Source of the DNA: Pseudomonadota bacterium
Lineage (GTDB): Bacteria; Pseudomonadota; Gammaproteobacteria; Steroidobacterales; Steroidobacteraceae
Direction: 5' to 3'
Assembly (NCBI GenBank): GCA_023423065.1
Contig: JAFAGC010000126.1
Location: 1 to 31,236, forward strand
Length of the DNA: 31,236 nt
This document shows, piece by piece, positions 22,272 through 31,236 of this stretch. How positions within the stretch are numbered: the stretch's first letter is position 1; every line of letters begins with the position of its first letter. A model generated the notes under the pieces. That model ran no database searches. It worked only from the letters and a program-made list of their open reading frames with translations, and was not told the origin of the DNA. The position numbers and the translations under genes were made by a program.

Positions 22272-23117
22272 TTGAAACTCGTACGATTCGGCTCCGCGGG
22301 CGCGGAGCGGCCCGGCCTCGTCCTGGCCGATGGCGCGATTGCCGATTTGTCCGGCGCGATTCCGGATGTCGCGGGCGCCGCGCTTTCACCCGATTCGCTC
22401 GCGAAGCTGCACACGCTCGACGCGGCCAAACTACCGCGCGCGCCGGCCGGCGCCCGGCTGGGCCCATGCGTCGGCGCGGTCGGCAAGTTCATCGCGATCG
22501 GACTCAACTACGCCGATCACGCGGCGGAGACCGGCGCGAAGCTCCCGTCCGAGCCCATCGTCTTCATGAAGGCCACGAGCTGCATCGTCGGACCGAACGA
22601 CACGGTGCTGAAGCCGCGCGGCTCGACCAAGATGGATTGGGAAGTCGAGCTCGGCGTGGTGATCGGCAGCGTGGCGCGTTACGTGAGCGAGGCCGATGCG
22701 CCGCAGCACATTGCCGGATACTGCGTGGTGAACGATCTGTCGGAGCGCCAGTTCCAGCTCGAACGCGGCGGCCAGTGGGACAAGGGCAAGGGTTGCGACA
22801 CCTTCGGCCCGATCGGCCCCTGGCTCGTGACGCCGGATGAAGTCGGCGATCCCGCGAACCTGTCGATGTGGCTCGACGTGAACGGTGTGCGCCGCCAGAA
22901 CGGCTCGACACGCACGATGATCTTCAAGCCTTCGTTCCTCGTGAGTTACCTGAGCCAGTTCATGAGCCTGCATCCGGGCGACGTGATCACCACCGGCACA
23001 CCGCCGGGCGTCGGCATGGGCATCAAGCCTGAACCGATCTTCCTGAATGCCGGCGACACCATGGAACTCGGCATCGACAAGCTGGGCCAGCAACGCCAGG
23101 TGGTCGCGCAGGCATGA
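22272..23117 (+). CDS. Fumarylacetoacetate hydrolase family protein, diketo-deoxy acid hydrolase-like
   Basis: The 281-residue protein starts at TTG 22272, supported by GGGAGG 5 bases upstream. The N-terminal cap domain (KLVRFGSAGAERPGLVLADG) is followed by the FAH core from about residue 65: AIGLNYADHAAETG, VFMKATSCIVGP, MDWEVELGVVIG with the metal-binding glutamates, and the end PGDVITTGTPPGVGMG. The close match in style is to 2,4-diketo-3-deoxy-L-fuconate/rhamnonate hydrolases, which yield pyruvate plus L-lactate, and to enzymes often annotated ureidoglycolate lyase. The following lactate-type dehydrogenase favours the first option. A dehydrogenase that would make the diketo substrate is not in the window. 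Confidence 0.88.
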   Translation: MKLVRFGSAGAERPGLVLADGAIADLSGAIPDVAGAALSPDSLAKLHTLDAAKLPRAPAGARLGPCVGAVGKFIAIGLNYADHAAETGAKLPSEPIVFMKATSCIVGPNDTVLKPRGSTKMDWEVELGVVIGSVARYVSEADAPQHIAGYCVVNDLSERQFQLERGGQWDKGKGCDTFGPIGPWLVTPDEVGDPANLSMWLDVNGVRRQNGSTRTMIFKPSFLVSYLSQFMSLHPGDVITTGTPPGVGMGIKPEPIFLNAGDTMELGIDKLGQQRQVVAQA

Positions 23118-23118
23118 G

Positions 23119-23141
23119 AAATGGGGGCTGACCCCAATTCC
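23119..23141. repeat. Short GGGG-CTGA-CCCC dyad spanning the start of the next gene
   Basis: The sequence around 23121 reads TGGGG, GCTGA, CCCCA, a dyad with 5-bp arms and AT-rich ends. From memory, very similar short elements recur between genes in many proteobacterial genomes. Here it begins 1 base after the preceding stop codon and supplies the ATG and first codons (Met-Gly-Ala-Asp-Pro-Asn-Ser) of the dehydrogenase gene. I found no second copy in this window. Confidence 0.45.
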
Positions 23142-24266
23142 ATCGCGGATCTGCGCGAGCTCGCGCGACGCCGCCTGCCGCGCGCGCTGTTCGACTACAT
23201 CGATCGTGGCTCGTACGACGAACAGACGCTCGCGCGCAATCGCGCGGACTTCGATGCGCTCCTGCTGCGCCAGCGTGTGATGCGCGACGTCTCGAGCCTG
23301 TCGCTCGAGACCACGGTGCTCGGAGAACGCTGGCGCATGCCGTTCGCGATCGCACCCACCGGGCTCACCGGATTGTTCCACCGCGACGGCGAGATTCGCG
23401 CCGCACGCGCGGCGCATGCCGCCGGGGTGCCGTTCTGCCTCAGCACGATGTCCATCTGCTCCATCGAGGACGTGCGGGCCGCGACGACCGGCACCTTGTG
23501 GTTCCAGCTCTACTTCATGCGCGACCGCTCGTTCACGGAGGCGCTGATGGCACGCGCGCTCGCGGCGCGCTGCCCCGTGCTCGTACTGACGCTCGACTTG
23601 CCCCTGCAGGCGCTGCGCCGACGCGATCCCAAGAACGGACTCGCGGTGCCGCCTCGCCTCACGTTCAAGGGCATTCGCGATTTCCTCGCGCATCCGCGCT
23701 GGCTCTTCGACGTGATGTTCGGCCAGCGCCGCACCTTCGGCAATCTCGCGACTTTCTTCCCCGAGCGCGGTACGGCGGAATTGTCCGAGTGGATGGGCAG
23801 CCAGCTAGAAAACACGCTCTCGTGGAAAGACATCGCGTGGCTGCGCGAACGCTGGCCCGGAAAACTCGCGCTCAAGGGCATCCTCGACGCGGACGATGCG
23901 CGAGAGGCCGCGGCGACCGGCGTCGATGCATTGATCGTCTCGAATCACGGCGGACGCCAGCTCGACGGCGCGACGTCGACCATCGCCGCGCTGCCGCGCG
24001 TCGTCGAAGCCGCCGCCGGCCGCTGCGAAGTGCTGCTCGATGGCGGGATTCACTGCGGACAAAGCGTGCTGAAAGCGCTCGCGCTCGGCGCACGCGGCTG
24101 CCTCATCGGGCGCGGCTATCTGTACGGGCTCGCGTCGCTCGGCGAACGGGGCGTTGCGATGGCGCTGGAAATCCTGCGGCGTGAGTTCGAGATATCGATG
24201 GCGCTGACGGGCGCCACTCAGGCGAGCAGGATCGATCGGGACGTGCTGGTCTCAGCCGCGCTCTGA
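23121..24266 (+). CDS. lldD: FMN-dependent alpha-hydroxy acid (L-lactate-type) dehydrogenase
   Basis: The 381-residue TIM-barrel flavoprotein oxidises an L-2-hydroxy acid to the keto acid, passing electrons to quinone or oxygen. Motifs include FDYIDRGSYDEQT with Tyr26, FAIAPTGLTGLF, FQLYFMRDR, Lys252 in ALKGILDADDA, and SNHGGRQLDG with the catalytic His276 and Arg279, then the phosphate-binding DGGIHCGQSVLKALALGARGCLIGRGYLYG. L-lactate fits the preceding hydrolase, which would release it, but mandelate or glycolate cannot be excluded; the symbol lldD is provisional. The start region lies in a short repeat and has no Shine-Dalgarno, so the real N-terminus may differ. The 3' end overlaps convergent mlaB by 15 bases. 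Confidence 0.88.
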   Translation: MGADPNSIADLRELARRRLPRALFDYIDRGSYDEQTLARNRADFDALLLRQRVMRDVSSLSLETTVLGERWRMPFAIAPTGLTGLFHRDGEIRAARAAHAAGVPFCLSTMSICSIEDVRAATTGTLWFQLYFMRDRSFTEALMARALAARCPVLVLTLDLPLQALRRRDPKNGLAVPPRLTFKGIRDFLAHPRWLFDVMFGQRRTFGNLATFFPERGTAELSEWMGSQLENTLSWKDIAWLRERWPGKLALKGILDADDAREAAATGVDALIVSNHGGRQLDGATSTIAALPRVVEAAAGRCEVLLDGGIHCGQSVLKALALGARGCLIGRGYLYGLASLGERGVAMALEILRREFEISMALTGATQASRIDRDVLVSAAL

Positions 24267-24584
24267 CAGCAGCCCGTCGACTTCGGAAATGCGCGCGATC
24301 GCGACGATCGACGCGGGCAAACGCTGCAACAGGATGGGCCGCGACTTGCGCCGGCCCCAAGCGAGCCACTCGAGCAGCACGGCGAGTCCCGCGCTGTCCG
24401 CGCGGGTCACGCCACTGCAATCGACGATGATGCGCTCGGCTTGCGAACCTTCGAGGACCCGCAGTCCGAGCTCACGCGCCTCGCGCGCGGTCGCGAAGGT
24501 GAGCGCGCCATTCACGACGACGCGCCCCGCGCTCGGCTCACTGATGCCGAGACCTTCCGACTGATTCGAGGCCGCGTCCAGCAT
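24252..24584 (-). CDS. mlaB: STAS-domain protein MlaB
   Basis: The 110-residue STAS protein is the small cytosolic subunit that activates the MlaF ATPase in the inner-membrane MlaFEDB complex. The core strand-helix VVNGALTFATAREARELG is followed by RIIVDCSGVTRADSAGLAVLLEWLAWGRR, with Asp63-Ser64 at the conserved phosphoacceptor-like position. The start ATG directly abuts the mlaC stop. It is the last gene of mlaFEDCB. The last 15 bases overlap the end of the convergent lldD-like gene, which leaves no room for a separate terminator. Confidence 0.93.
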   Translation of the reverse strand: MLDAASNQSEGLGISEPSAGRVVVNGALTFATAREARELGLRVLEGSQAERIIVDCSGVTRADSAGLAVLLEWLAWGRRKSRPILLQRLPASIVAIARISEVDGLLSERG

Positions 24585-25256
24585 TCAGCCGGACTTCGCC
24601 TTGGCGGCCTTGGCGCTCTCGGCCTTGGCTTCGAGCCTCGCGATCACGGCCTCGAGACCCTTCTGGTCGACTTCCGCGCCGTAGTCCTCGCGATAACTTT
24701 TCACGTAGCTGATGCCGTCGATGACGACGTCCCACGCCTTCCACTGGCCGTTGACCTTGCGCAGGTTGTAGTTGACCGAGACCTTGGTGCCGTTCGAACG
24801 CTTGATCTCGGTGCGCACGGTCGCGCGCTCTGCATTGGGCTCGACCTTGGTCGGAAACACCTTGAGGCGGTCGCCGGTGAATTCCACCATCGCGTCGCCG
24901 TAGGTGTAGAGCAGCGAATTGTAGAACGCCTCGACGAAACGCTTGCGCTGCTCGGGCGTCGCGTTGCGCCAGTGTTTGCCCAGCACGAGCTGCGCGGCAT
25001 ACGGCGTGTCGAAATTCGGCAGCAGCGTTTCCTCGACGAGCTTGTACAGGCCGGTGGGATCCTTGCGGAACTCCGCGCGGCGCGCATCGATGCCGGACAG
25101 CAGGATGTTCGCGGAGCTCTCGATGAGCTCGCTCGGGCCGCTGTGGTCGATCGAAGTCGGCGTGGGCTTGGCGGCGTCGGCCGCGAACGCGGCGCCCGCG
25201 CCTAACAAGGCGACGATGAACCCTGCCTGAACGAATCGCTGCATCGATCGCATCAT
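24585..25256 (-). CDS. mlaC: Periplasmic phospholipid carrier MlaC
   Basis: MlaC (Ttg2D family) shuttles phospholipids across the periplasm between MlaA and MlaD. The 223 residues start with a signal peptide (cleavage near AAFA-AD, residue 25), followed by the family body: LYKLVEETLLPNFDTPYAAQLVLGKHWRNATPEQRKRFVEAFYNSLLYTYGDAM and later WKAWDVVIDGISYVKSYREDY. The C-terminal tail is an unusual run of Lys/Ala/Glu (EAKAESAKAAKAK), probably a helix. The ATG overlaps the mlaD stop by 4 bases. Confidence 0.95.
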   Translation of the reverse strand: MMRSMQRFVQAGFIVALLGAGAAFAADAAKPTPTSIDHSGPSELIESSANILLSGIDARRAEFRKDPTGLYKLVEETLLPNFDTPYAAQLVLGKHWRNATPEQRKRFVEAFYNSLLYTYGDAMVEFTGDRLKVFPTKVEPNAERATVRTEIKRSNGTKVSVNYNLRKVNGQWKAWDVVIDGISYVKSYREDYGAEVDQKGLEAVIARLEAKAESAKAAKAKSG

Positions 25257-25765
25257 TTCTTCTCCTCTTCATCCGCGGGCGGCGGCGTGTCTCCCGAGCC
25301 CTTCTCCGCCATGTTCGCGAAGAACTTGTTGACCAGGCTCTCGAGCACGATGGCCGATTGCGTGAACTCGATCTGACCGCCGTCCCTGAGGAAGGTTTCC
25401 GACCCGCCCGGACTGATGCCGATGTATTTGCCGCCCAGCAATCCCGCCGTCTGGATGCTCGCGTCGCTGTCGTCGGGTATCTCGGAGTATTGGTTTTCGA
25501 TACGCAATACGACCGCGGCCTTGTAGTCCTTGGGGTCGAAACGGATCGATTCGACACGGCCGATGTTCACGCCGGCCATCGTGACCGGAGAGCCCGGCTT
25601 GAGATCGCCGATATTGTCGAACTTCGCGGTCACCGCGTAACCGGACGGACCGCCGGTGAGCCTCAGGGACGTACCGGGGAGCTGCGTCGTGAGAAACGCG
25701 AGCGCGAAGAATCCGAGCAGTACGAACAGGCCGGTGCCGATTTCGAGCGAACGTGTGTTTTTCAT
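25253..25765 (-). CDS. mlaD: MCE-domain lipid transport protein MlaD
   Basis: MlaD is anchored in the inner membrane by an N-terminal helix (about residues 8-28) and forms a hexameric ring that receives phospholipids. The MCE domain spans about 36-120 (YAVTAKFDNIGDLKPGSPVTMAGVNIGRV, GLLGGKYIGISPGG), then a helical tail (IVLESLVNKFFANMAEKG) that lines the pore and an acidic end. The 170-residue length is usual for MlaD. It is 18 bases after mlaE, and its stop overlaps the mlaC start. Confidence 0.96.
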   Translation of the reverse strand: MKNTRSLEIGTGLFVLLGFFALAFLTTQLPGTSLRLTGGPSGYAVTAKFDNIGDLKPGSPVTMAGVNIGRVESIRFDPKDYKAAVVLRIENQYSEIPDDSDASIQTAGLLGGKYIGISPGGSETFLRDGGQIEFTQSAIVLESLVNKFFANMAEKGSGDTPPPADEEEKK

Positions 25766-25783
25766 GGGATACCGTAACTGGAA

Positions 25784-26554
25784 CTAGTTCGTAGTCAGGA
25801 AGGCCGCCGTGAGCAGGTAATTCAGCAGCAGCACGAGGACGGAGGAGATGACGACGGTGCGCGTGGTCGCGAGGCCGACACCTTCGGGCGTGGGCACGGC
25901 GTGATATCCCTCGTAGACGGCGACGAGGCTCACGGCCACACCGAACACCAGGCTCTTCACGATGCCTTCCCAGACGTCGTTCAGGTCGACCGCGTTCTGC
26001 GTCTGCGACCAGTACGCGCCCTGATCCACGCCCATCTGCTGCACGCCGATGAGCTGCGCACCGTACAACGCGATCACGGTGAACGTGGCCGCGAGCAGCG
26101 GCATCGCGATGAACCCGCCGAGGAAACGCGGCACGACGACGTAACGAATCGGGTCGACGGCCATCATCTGCATCGCGGTGAGCTGCTCGGTGGATTTCAT
26201 GAGCCCGATCTCGGACGTCAGCGCGGTTCCCGCGCGGCCGGCGAACAACAGCGCGGTCAGCACCGGTCCCAGCACCTTGAGATTACCGAGCGCGGCCAGC
26301 ACGCCGACGTAGTCCTCGGAGCCGAATCGCTGGAAGACATCGAAACCGAGCAGTCCGAGCACCATGCCGACGAACATGCCGGACAACATGATGATCACGA
26401 GCGAACGCGCGCCCGCGTTGTAAATCTGGGAAACGATGAGCCCGGGGCGCTTCAGGGACGCCGGGATGCGCGCGAGGATCTGCACCAGGAACAGCGACAC
26501 CGAGCCGACCCGGCGCACGGCGGCGACCGGCATTGAATCCGCGGCGGCGCTCAC
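25784..26554 (-). CDS. mlaE: Lipid transport permease MlaE
   Basis: MlaE is the inner-membrane permease of the Mla system. The 256-residue protein contains an amphipathic N-terminal segment, then hydrophobic helices at about 45-75, 90-115, 145-175, 195-220 and 235-255. The family motifs are visible in PVLTALLFAGRAGTALTSEIGLMKSTEQLTAMQMMAVDP, the coupling region that meets MlaF, and in YGAQLIG. Length is normal. The ATG at 26554 overlaps the mlaF stop by 4 bases. Confidence 0.96.
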   Translation of the reverse strand: MSAAADSMPVAAVRRVGSVSLFLVQILARIPASLKRPGLIVSQIYNAGARSLVIIMLSGMFVGMVLGLLGFDVFQRFGSEDYVGVLAALGNLKVLGPVLTALLFAGRAGTALTSEIGLMKSTEQLTAMQMMAVDPIRYVVVPRFLGGFIAMPLLAATFTVIALYGAQLIGVQQMGVDQGAYWSQTQNAVDLNDVWEGIVKSLVFGVAVSLVAVYEGYHAVPTPEGVGLATTRTVVISSVLVLLLNYLLTAAFLTTN

Positions 26555-27462
26555 TTCGAATCTCCGGCCTGGCCTAACAACTCGTCCTCGTACCTGGACG
26601 CTGGGTAGTGAAACGGCACCGGACCATCCGCGAGACCTCCCATGAACTGCTTCACTTCGGCAAGCTCGCTGCGCGCCAGTTCCTCGGGCGTGCCGGAAGC
26701 CACCACCCTGCCGCCCGACAACAGGTAACTGTCGTGCGCGATGCTCGCGAGTTCGTGCACGTCGTGCGACACCACGATGCTGGTGATGCCGAGCGCCTCG
26801 TTCATCTGCTTGATGAGGCGGCAGATCACGCCCATCGAAATCGGATCGAGCCCGACGAACGGCTCGTCGTAGATGAGGATCTCGGGATCCATGACGATGG
26901 CGCGCGCGAGGGCGACGCGCCGCGCCATGCCGCCCGACAACTCCGACGGCATGAGCCTCGCGGCGCCGCGCAGGCCCACCGCGTGCAGCTTGGTCAGCAC
27001 GAGCTGGCGCACCAGGGGTTCCGGAAGCTTCGTATGTTCGCGCACCGGGAACGCGACATTTTCGTAGACGTCGAGATCGGTCAGCAGCGCTCCGTTCTGG
27101 AACAACATGCCCATGCGCCGGCGCAGCGCGAACAGCTCGCCGCCCGACATCGTCGAGACCTCGTCGCCGAACACGCGCACGCTGCCGCGCTCCGCGGTCA
27201 CCTGGCCGGTGATGAGCCTCAGCAGCGTGGTCTTGCCCGTTCCCGAGGGACCCATGAACGCCGTGATCCGTCCACGGCGCGCGGTGATGTCGAGGCCATC
27301 AAAGATCTTGCGCCCGCCCACGGCGTAGCACACGTCTCGGACCTCAATTACGGCATCGCCGGCAGGCGCCGGCGATCCATTGCTGTCTTCAGCGGAATTC
27401 AGGCTCAAGCGGCCGGTGCCTCGTGCAGATCGTTGAATTCGAAGGGCCGCGAAGGATAACAA
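26551..27462 (-). CDS. mlaF: Lipid transport ATP-binding protein MlaF
   Basis: MlaF drives the Mla transporter with ATP. Counting from TTG 27462 (303 residues), Walker A is GPSGTGKT (71-78), the signature is LSGGMARRVALARA, Walker B is ILIYDEPFVGLD, and the switch His is in VVSHDVHELA. The start is uncertain: the first 35 residues are not conserved-looking, and TTG 27408 (285 residues, GAGG 10 bases upstream) is a good alternative; the homologous part begins only at IEVRDVCYAVG. The C-terminal extension after GTPEEL (QFMGGLADGPVPFHYP) is the MlaF-type tail that contacts the neighbouring subunit. It heads mlaFEDCB and is divergent from sufR. Confidence 0.94.
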   Translation of the reverse strand: MLSFAALRIQRSARGTGRLSLNSAEDSNGSPAPAGDAVIEVRDVCYAVGGRKIFDGLDITARRGRITAFMGPSGTGKTTLLRLITGQVTAERGSVRVFGDEVSTMSGGELFALRRRMGMLFQNGALLTDLDVYENVAFPVREHTKLPEPLVRQLVLTKLHAVGLRGAARLMPSELSGGMARRVALARAIVMDPEILIYDEPFVGLDPISMGVICRLIKQMNEALGITSIVVSHDVHELASIAHDSYLLSGGRVVASGTPEELARSELAEVKQFMGGLADGPVPFHYPASRYEDELLGQAGDSK

Positions 27463-27498
27463 AAGCAGCCCCCTACGGCTTTCTGCCCGCGTGAATCC

Positions 27499-27539
27499 GT
27501 ACTAAAATGGTCCCAGTTTGAAACGGCCTTCAAAAGGCC
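27499..27539 (+). promoter_or_regulatory. Candidate suf promoter and leader hairpin
   Basis: TAAAAT (27503-27508) is a -10-like hexamer about 50 bases before the sufR ATG; the overlapping minus-strand TAGTAC (27504-27499) could serve mlaF. Further down, GGCCTT and AAGGCC (27525-27539) form a perfect 6-bp stem with a 3-base loop. An alternative pairing joins TCCC (27511) and ACGG (27523) with CCGTGGGA just before the ATG region. No -35 and no recognised Rrf2 operator can be named. Confidence 0.35.
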
Positions 27540-27558
27540 CTTCCGTGGGACACGCTCC

Positions 27559-28025
27559 ATGCTGCGTATCGGCAAATTGACGGACTACGCGACGGTCATC
27601 CTGGCGACCCTGGCCGCCGACCGCGCGCGGCTGCTCAACGCGAGCACGCTCGCGGAACGCACCCATATCGCGGCGCCCACCGTGAGCAAGCTGCTCAAGC
27701 AGATGCACCGCGCGGGCCTGGTGATCTCCACGCGCGGCACGCACGGCGGATACCAGCTCGCCCGCGATCCGGAACAGATCAGCGCCGCGTCGATCCTCGA
27801 CGCGCTCGAGGGTCCCATCGCGCTGACCGAATGCTCCGCCGGCAGCGGGCAATGCGGCATCGAACACACCTGCTCCGTCGGACGGACGTGGCAGAAGCTG
27901 AGCGTCGCGATACGGCGATCGCTCAGTGAGATCTCGCTCGCGCAACTCGCGGGTCTCGACAACAAGACACCCAACATGCCGATCGAACGCGAGCTCAAGT
28001 ACATGGGACGCGCGAAGGCGGCGCC

Positions 28026-28029
<4 letters not shown>
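27559..28029 (+). CDS. Rrf2-family Fe-S cluster regulator of the SUF operon
   Basis: A 156-residue Rrf2 winged-helix regulator. The DNA-binding domain is seen in LTDYATVILATLA and TVSKLLKQMHRAGLVISTRGTHGGYQLAR. Three cysteines (Cys92, Cys99, Cys105) are arranged like those of IscR (92, 98, 104) and should hold a [2Fe-2S] cluster, with one extra residue between the first two. It belongs to the SUF-specific branch that heads sufBCDS operons and most likely represses the operon when clusters are plentiful. The last codons overlap the sufB start by 4 bases (ATGA). No Shine-Dalgarno is clear before ATG 27559. Confidence 0.93.
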
Positions 28030-29486
<1,457 letters not shown>

Positions 29487-29502
29487 TCCGGAAATCGAAA
29501 CG

Positions 29503-30249
<747 letters not shown>

Positions 30250-30250
30250 C

Positions 30251-31236
30251 ATGTCCGCGCCCGCGACCCACGTCCTGCCCGACAACCGCGACGAGAACTG
30301 GCGCTACGCCAACTTGCGCGCGCTCGCGAGGGCGCGGCCGGAGGCCGTACCGGCGAGTCCCCCCATTTCGGCCGACGCCCTGCCGCCAGCCATCCCCGGC
30401 TTTTCCCGCTGGGTATTCGTCGACGGGCATTTCGCGCCGGCGCTGTCCGAACAGCGGCGCGATCCCGCGGTCGCGATTCTCGACCACACCGCCGGCGCGG
30501 TCGCCGAAATCCTCGATGCGGACCTGGCCTCCGAGGGAATCGATTTCGCGCTCGCTCGCGCCAATGCGGCGCGCGGCAAACAGGTGATGCACCTGTCGCT
30601 GAACGAAAGCGCATCGGCTGCGGTCGAGGTGATCTTCGTGGCCGCTTCGCCCGCTTCGGAAGGCATCGCCTATCCACGTTTGCAGGTGCACGCCGGCCGC
30701 AATTCGTCGCTGAAACTCATCGAGCGGCACGTGAGCGTCGACGCCCGCGACTCCGTCGTGAATGCCGCGGCCGACATCGCGCTCAACGCGGGCGCCAGGG
30801 TCGATCACACCCGCATCCAGAACTGCGCCGACGGCGCGAGCGTGTTCGACACGCTGATCGCGCGAGTCGGCGAAAACGCCGACTACCGCTTCCGCTCCAT
30901 CACCCTGGGAGGCGTCGCGGCGCGCTCCACCGCGTTCATCAAGCTCGCCGGCCGGGCGGCGCGATGCGAATTCATCGCGGCCAGCATCGCGAACGGCCTG
31001 CAGTCGCACGATGCGTTCGCCGAGATCGAACACGCGGCGCCCGATACCGCGACGCGCGAGGTGTTTCGCGGCATCGCCACCGAGCGCGGCAAGCTGGCGT
31101 TCAACGGCAAGATGATCGTGCGCGAGAACGCGTTCGATGCGGATTCGGACCAGTCGCTGAAAACCCTGCTCACCGGCAGCGGCGCCGAAGCGGCCGCGCG
31201 TCCGCAACTCGAGATCTACACCGACCGCGTCAAGGC
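30251..31236 (+). CDS. sufD: Fe-S assembly protein SufD (partial, cut by window end)
   Basis: From ATG 30251 the frame is open to the window end, 328 codons, so the C-terminus is missing; E. coli SufD has 423 residues. The N-terminal part has the family ENWRYANL motif (residues 16-23), a helical region to about 135, and then the beta-helix core (VNAAADIALNAGARVDHTRIQN; RCEFIAAS; FNGKMIVRENA). The segment where most SufD proteins read KT..NLLLS is LKTLLTGSGAEAAARPQLEIYTDRVK, which has a shorter loop. The residues corresponding to E. coli Cys358/His360 lie beyond the window. It is the fourth gene of the suf operon; sufS and later genes probably follow. Confidence 0.95.
   Translation, partial: MSAPATHVLPDNRDENWRYANLRALARARPEAVPASPPISADALPPAIPGFSRWVFVDGHFAPALSEQRRDPAVAILDHTAGAVAEILDADLASEGIDFALARANAARGKQVMHLSLNESASAAVEVIFVAASPASEGIAYPRLQVHAGRNSSLKLIERHVSVDARDSVVNAAADIALNAGARVDHTRIQNCADGASVFDTLIARVGENADYRFRSITLGGVAARSTAFIKLAGRAARCEFIAASIANGLQSHDAFAEIEHAAPDTATREVFRGIATERGKLAFNGKMIVRENAFDADSDQSLKTLLTGSGAEAAARPQLEIYTDRVK

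Noticed and set aside
20996..22507. 503-codon open frame on the minus strand
   Set aside because: Antisense to the UxaA-family large subunit and the start of the FAH gene; no domain pattern, biased composition.

Overview
The window is about 31 kb of GC-rich, densely packed bacterial chromosome. Gene content and order point to a gammaproteobacterium outside the enterics. A Steroidobacter/Nevskia/Xanthomonas-like lineage is my inference, not something I could test. Supporting signs are divergent orn/rsgA, the tRNA-Ser, SRP RNA, dnaX, ybaB, recR string, a dapA/gcvR/bcp/bepA neighbourhood with the same order as in E. coli, a complete Mla lipid-transport set and a SUF operon led by an Rrf2 regulator. 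I see no insertion sequence, prophage, integrase or CRISPR array, and no gene-free stretch longer than 300 bases.

Layout. 1-41 is an extreme poly-C/poly-G tract, probably a contig-edge artefact. 52-2909 holds a DsbA-like oxidoreductase, a Gfo/Idh/MocA dehydrogenase and three small genes of unknown function, with a dense cluster of inverted repeats at 2139-2229. 3013-5145 is the tail-specific protease Prc. 5146-7633 (minus strand) has an unrecognised coiled-coil protein, a DUF1249 protein, and a small XRE regulator paired with a six-helix membrane protein; two matching 20-bp operator-like dyads precede the pair. 7692-10198 holds a PLP-dependent dehydratase or racemase, orn and rsgA. 10397-11635 is an orphan FemAB/CelD-type acyltransferase. 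11648-14405 (minus) is recR, ybaB, dnaX, SRP RNA and tRNA-Ser. 14458-15653 (minus) is dapA followed by a 95-residue lipoprotein that looks like a BamC reduced to its N-terminal segment. 15748-18199 is the overlapping chain gcvR, bcp, PIN-PhoH. 18269-20715 is bepA then mlaA.

20712-24266 is a catabolic cassette: a split UxaA-family sugar-acid dehydratase, a fumarylacetoacetate-hydrolase-family enzyme and an FMN-dependent 2-hydroxyacid dehydrogenase. It lies between mlaA and the convergent mlaFEDCB operon (24252-27462). The likely logic is dehydration of an aldonate, hydrolytic cleavage of a diketo-deoxy acid to pyruvate plus a 2-hydroxyacid such as lactate, and oxidation of that acid; the intermediate dehydrogenase is not here. 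From 27559 to the window end runs sufR-sufB-sufC-sufD, with sufD cut by the edge.

Envelope maintenance is a recurring theme (Prc, BepA, the BamC-like lipoprotein, MlaA-F). Many genes overlap by 1 or 4 bases, and TTG/GTG starts are common. Several first genes have a -10-like hexamer within about 5-10 bases of the start codon and no Shine-Dalgarno, which suggests leaderless transcripts. The best candidates for something new are the XRE/membrane pair with its double operator, the mini-BamC, the coiled-coil gene with its start-codon hairpin, the dyad cluster at 2139-2229, and the sugar-acid cassette coupled to mlaA. I did not find a clearly novel multi-gene defence or mobile system.
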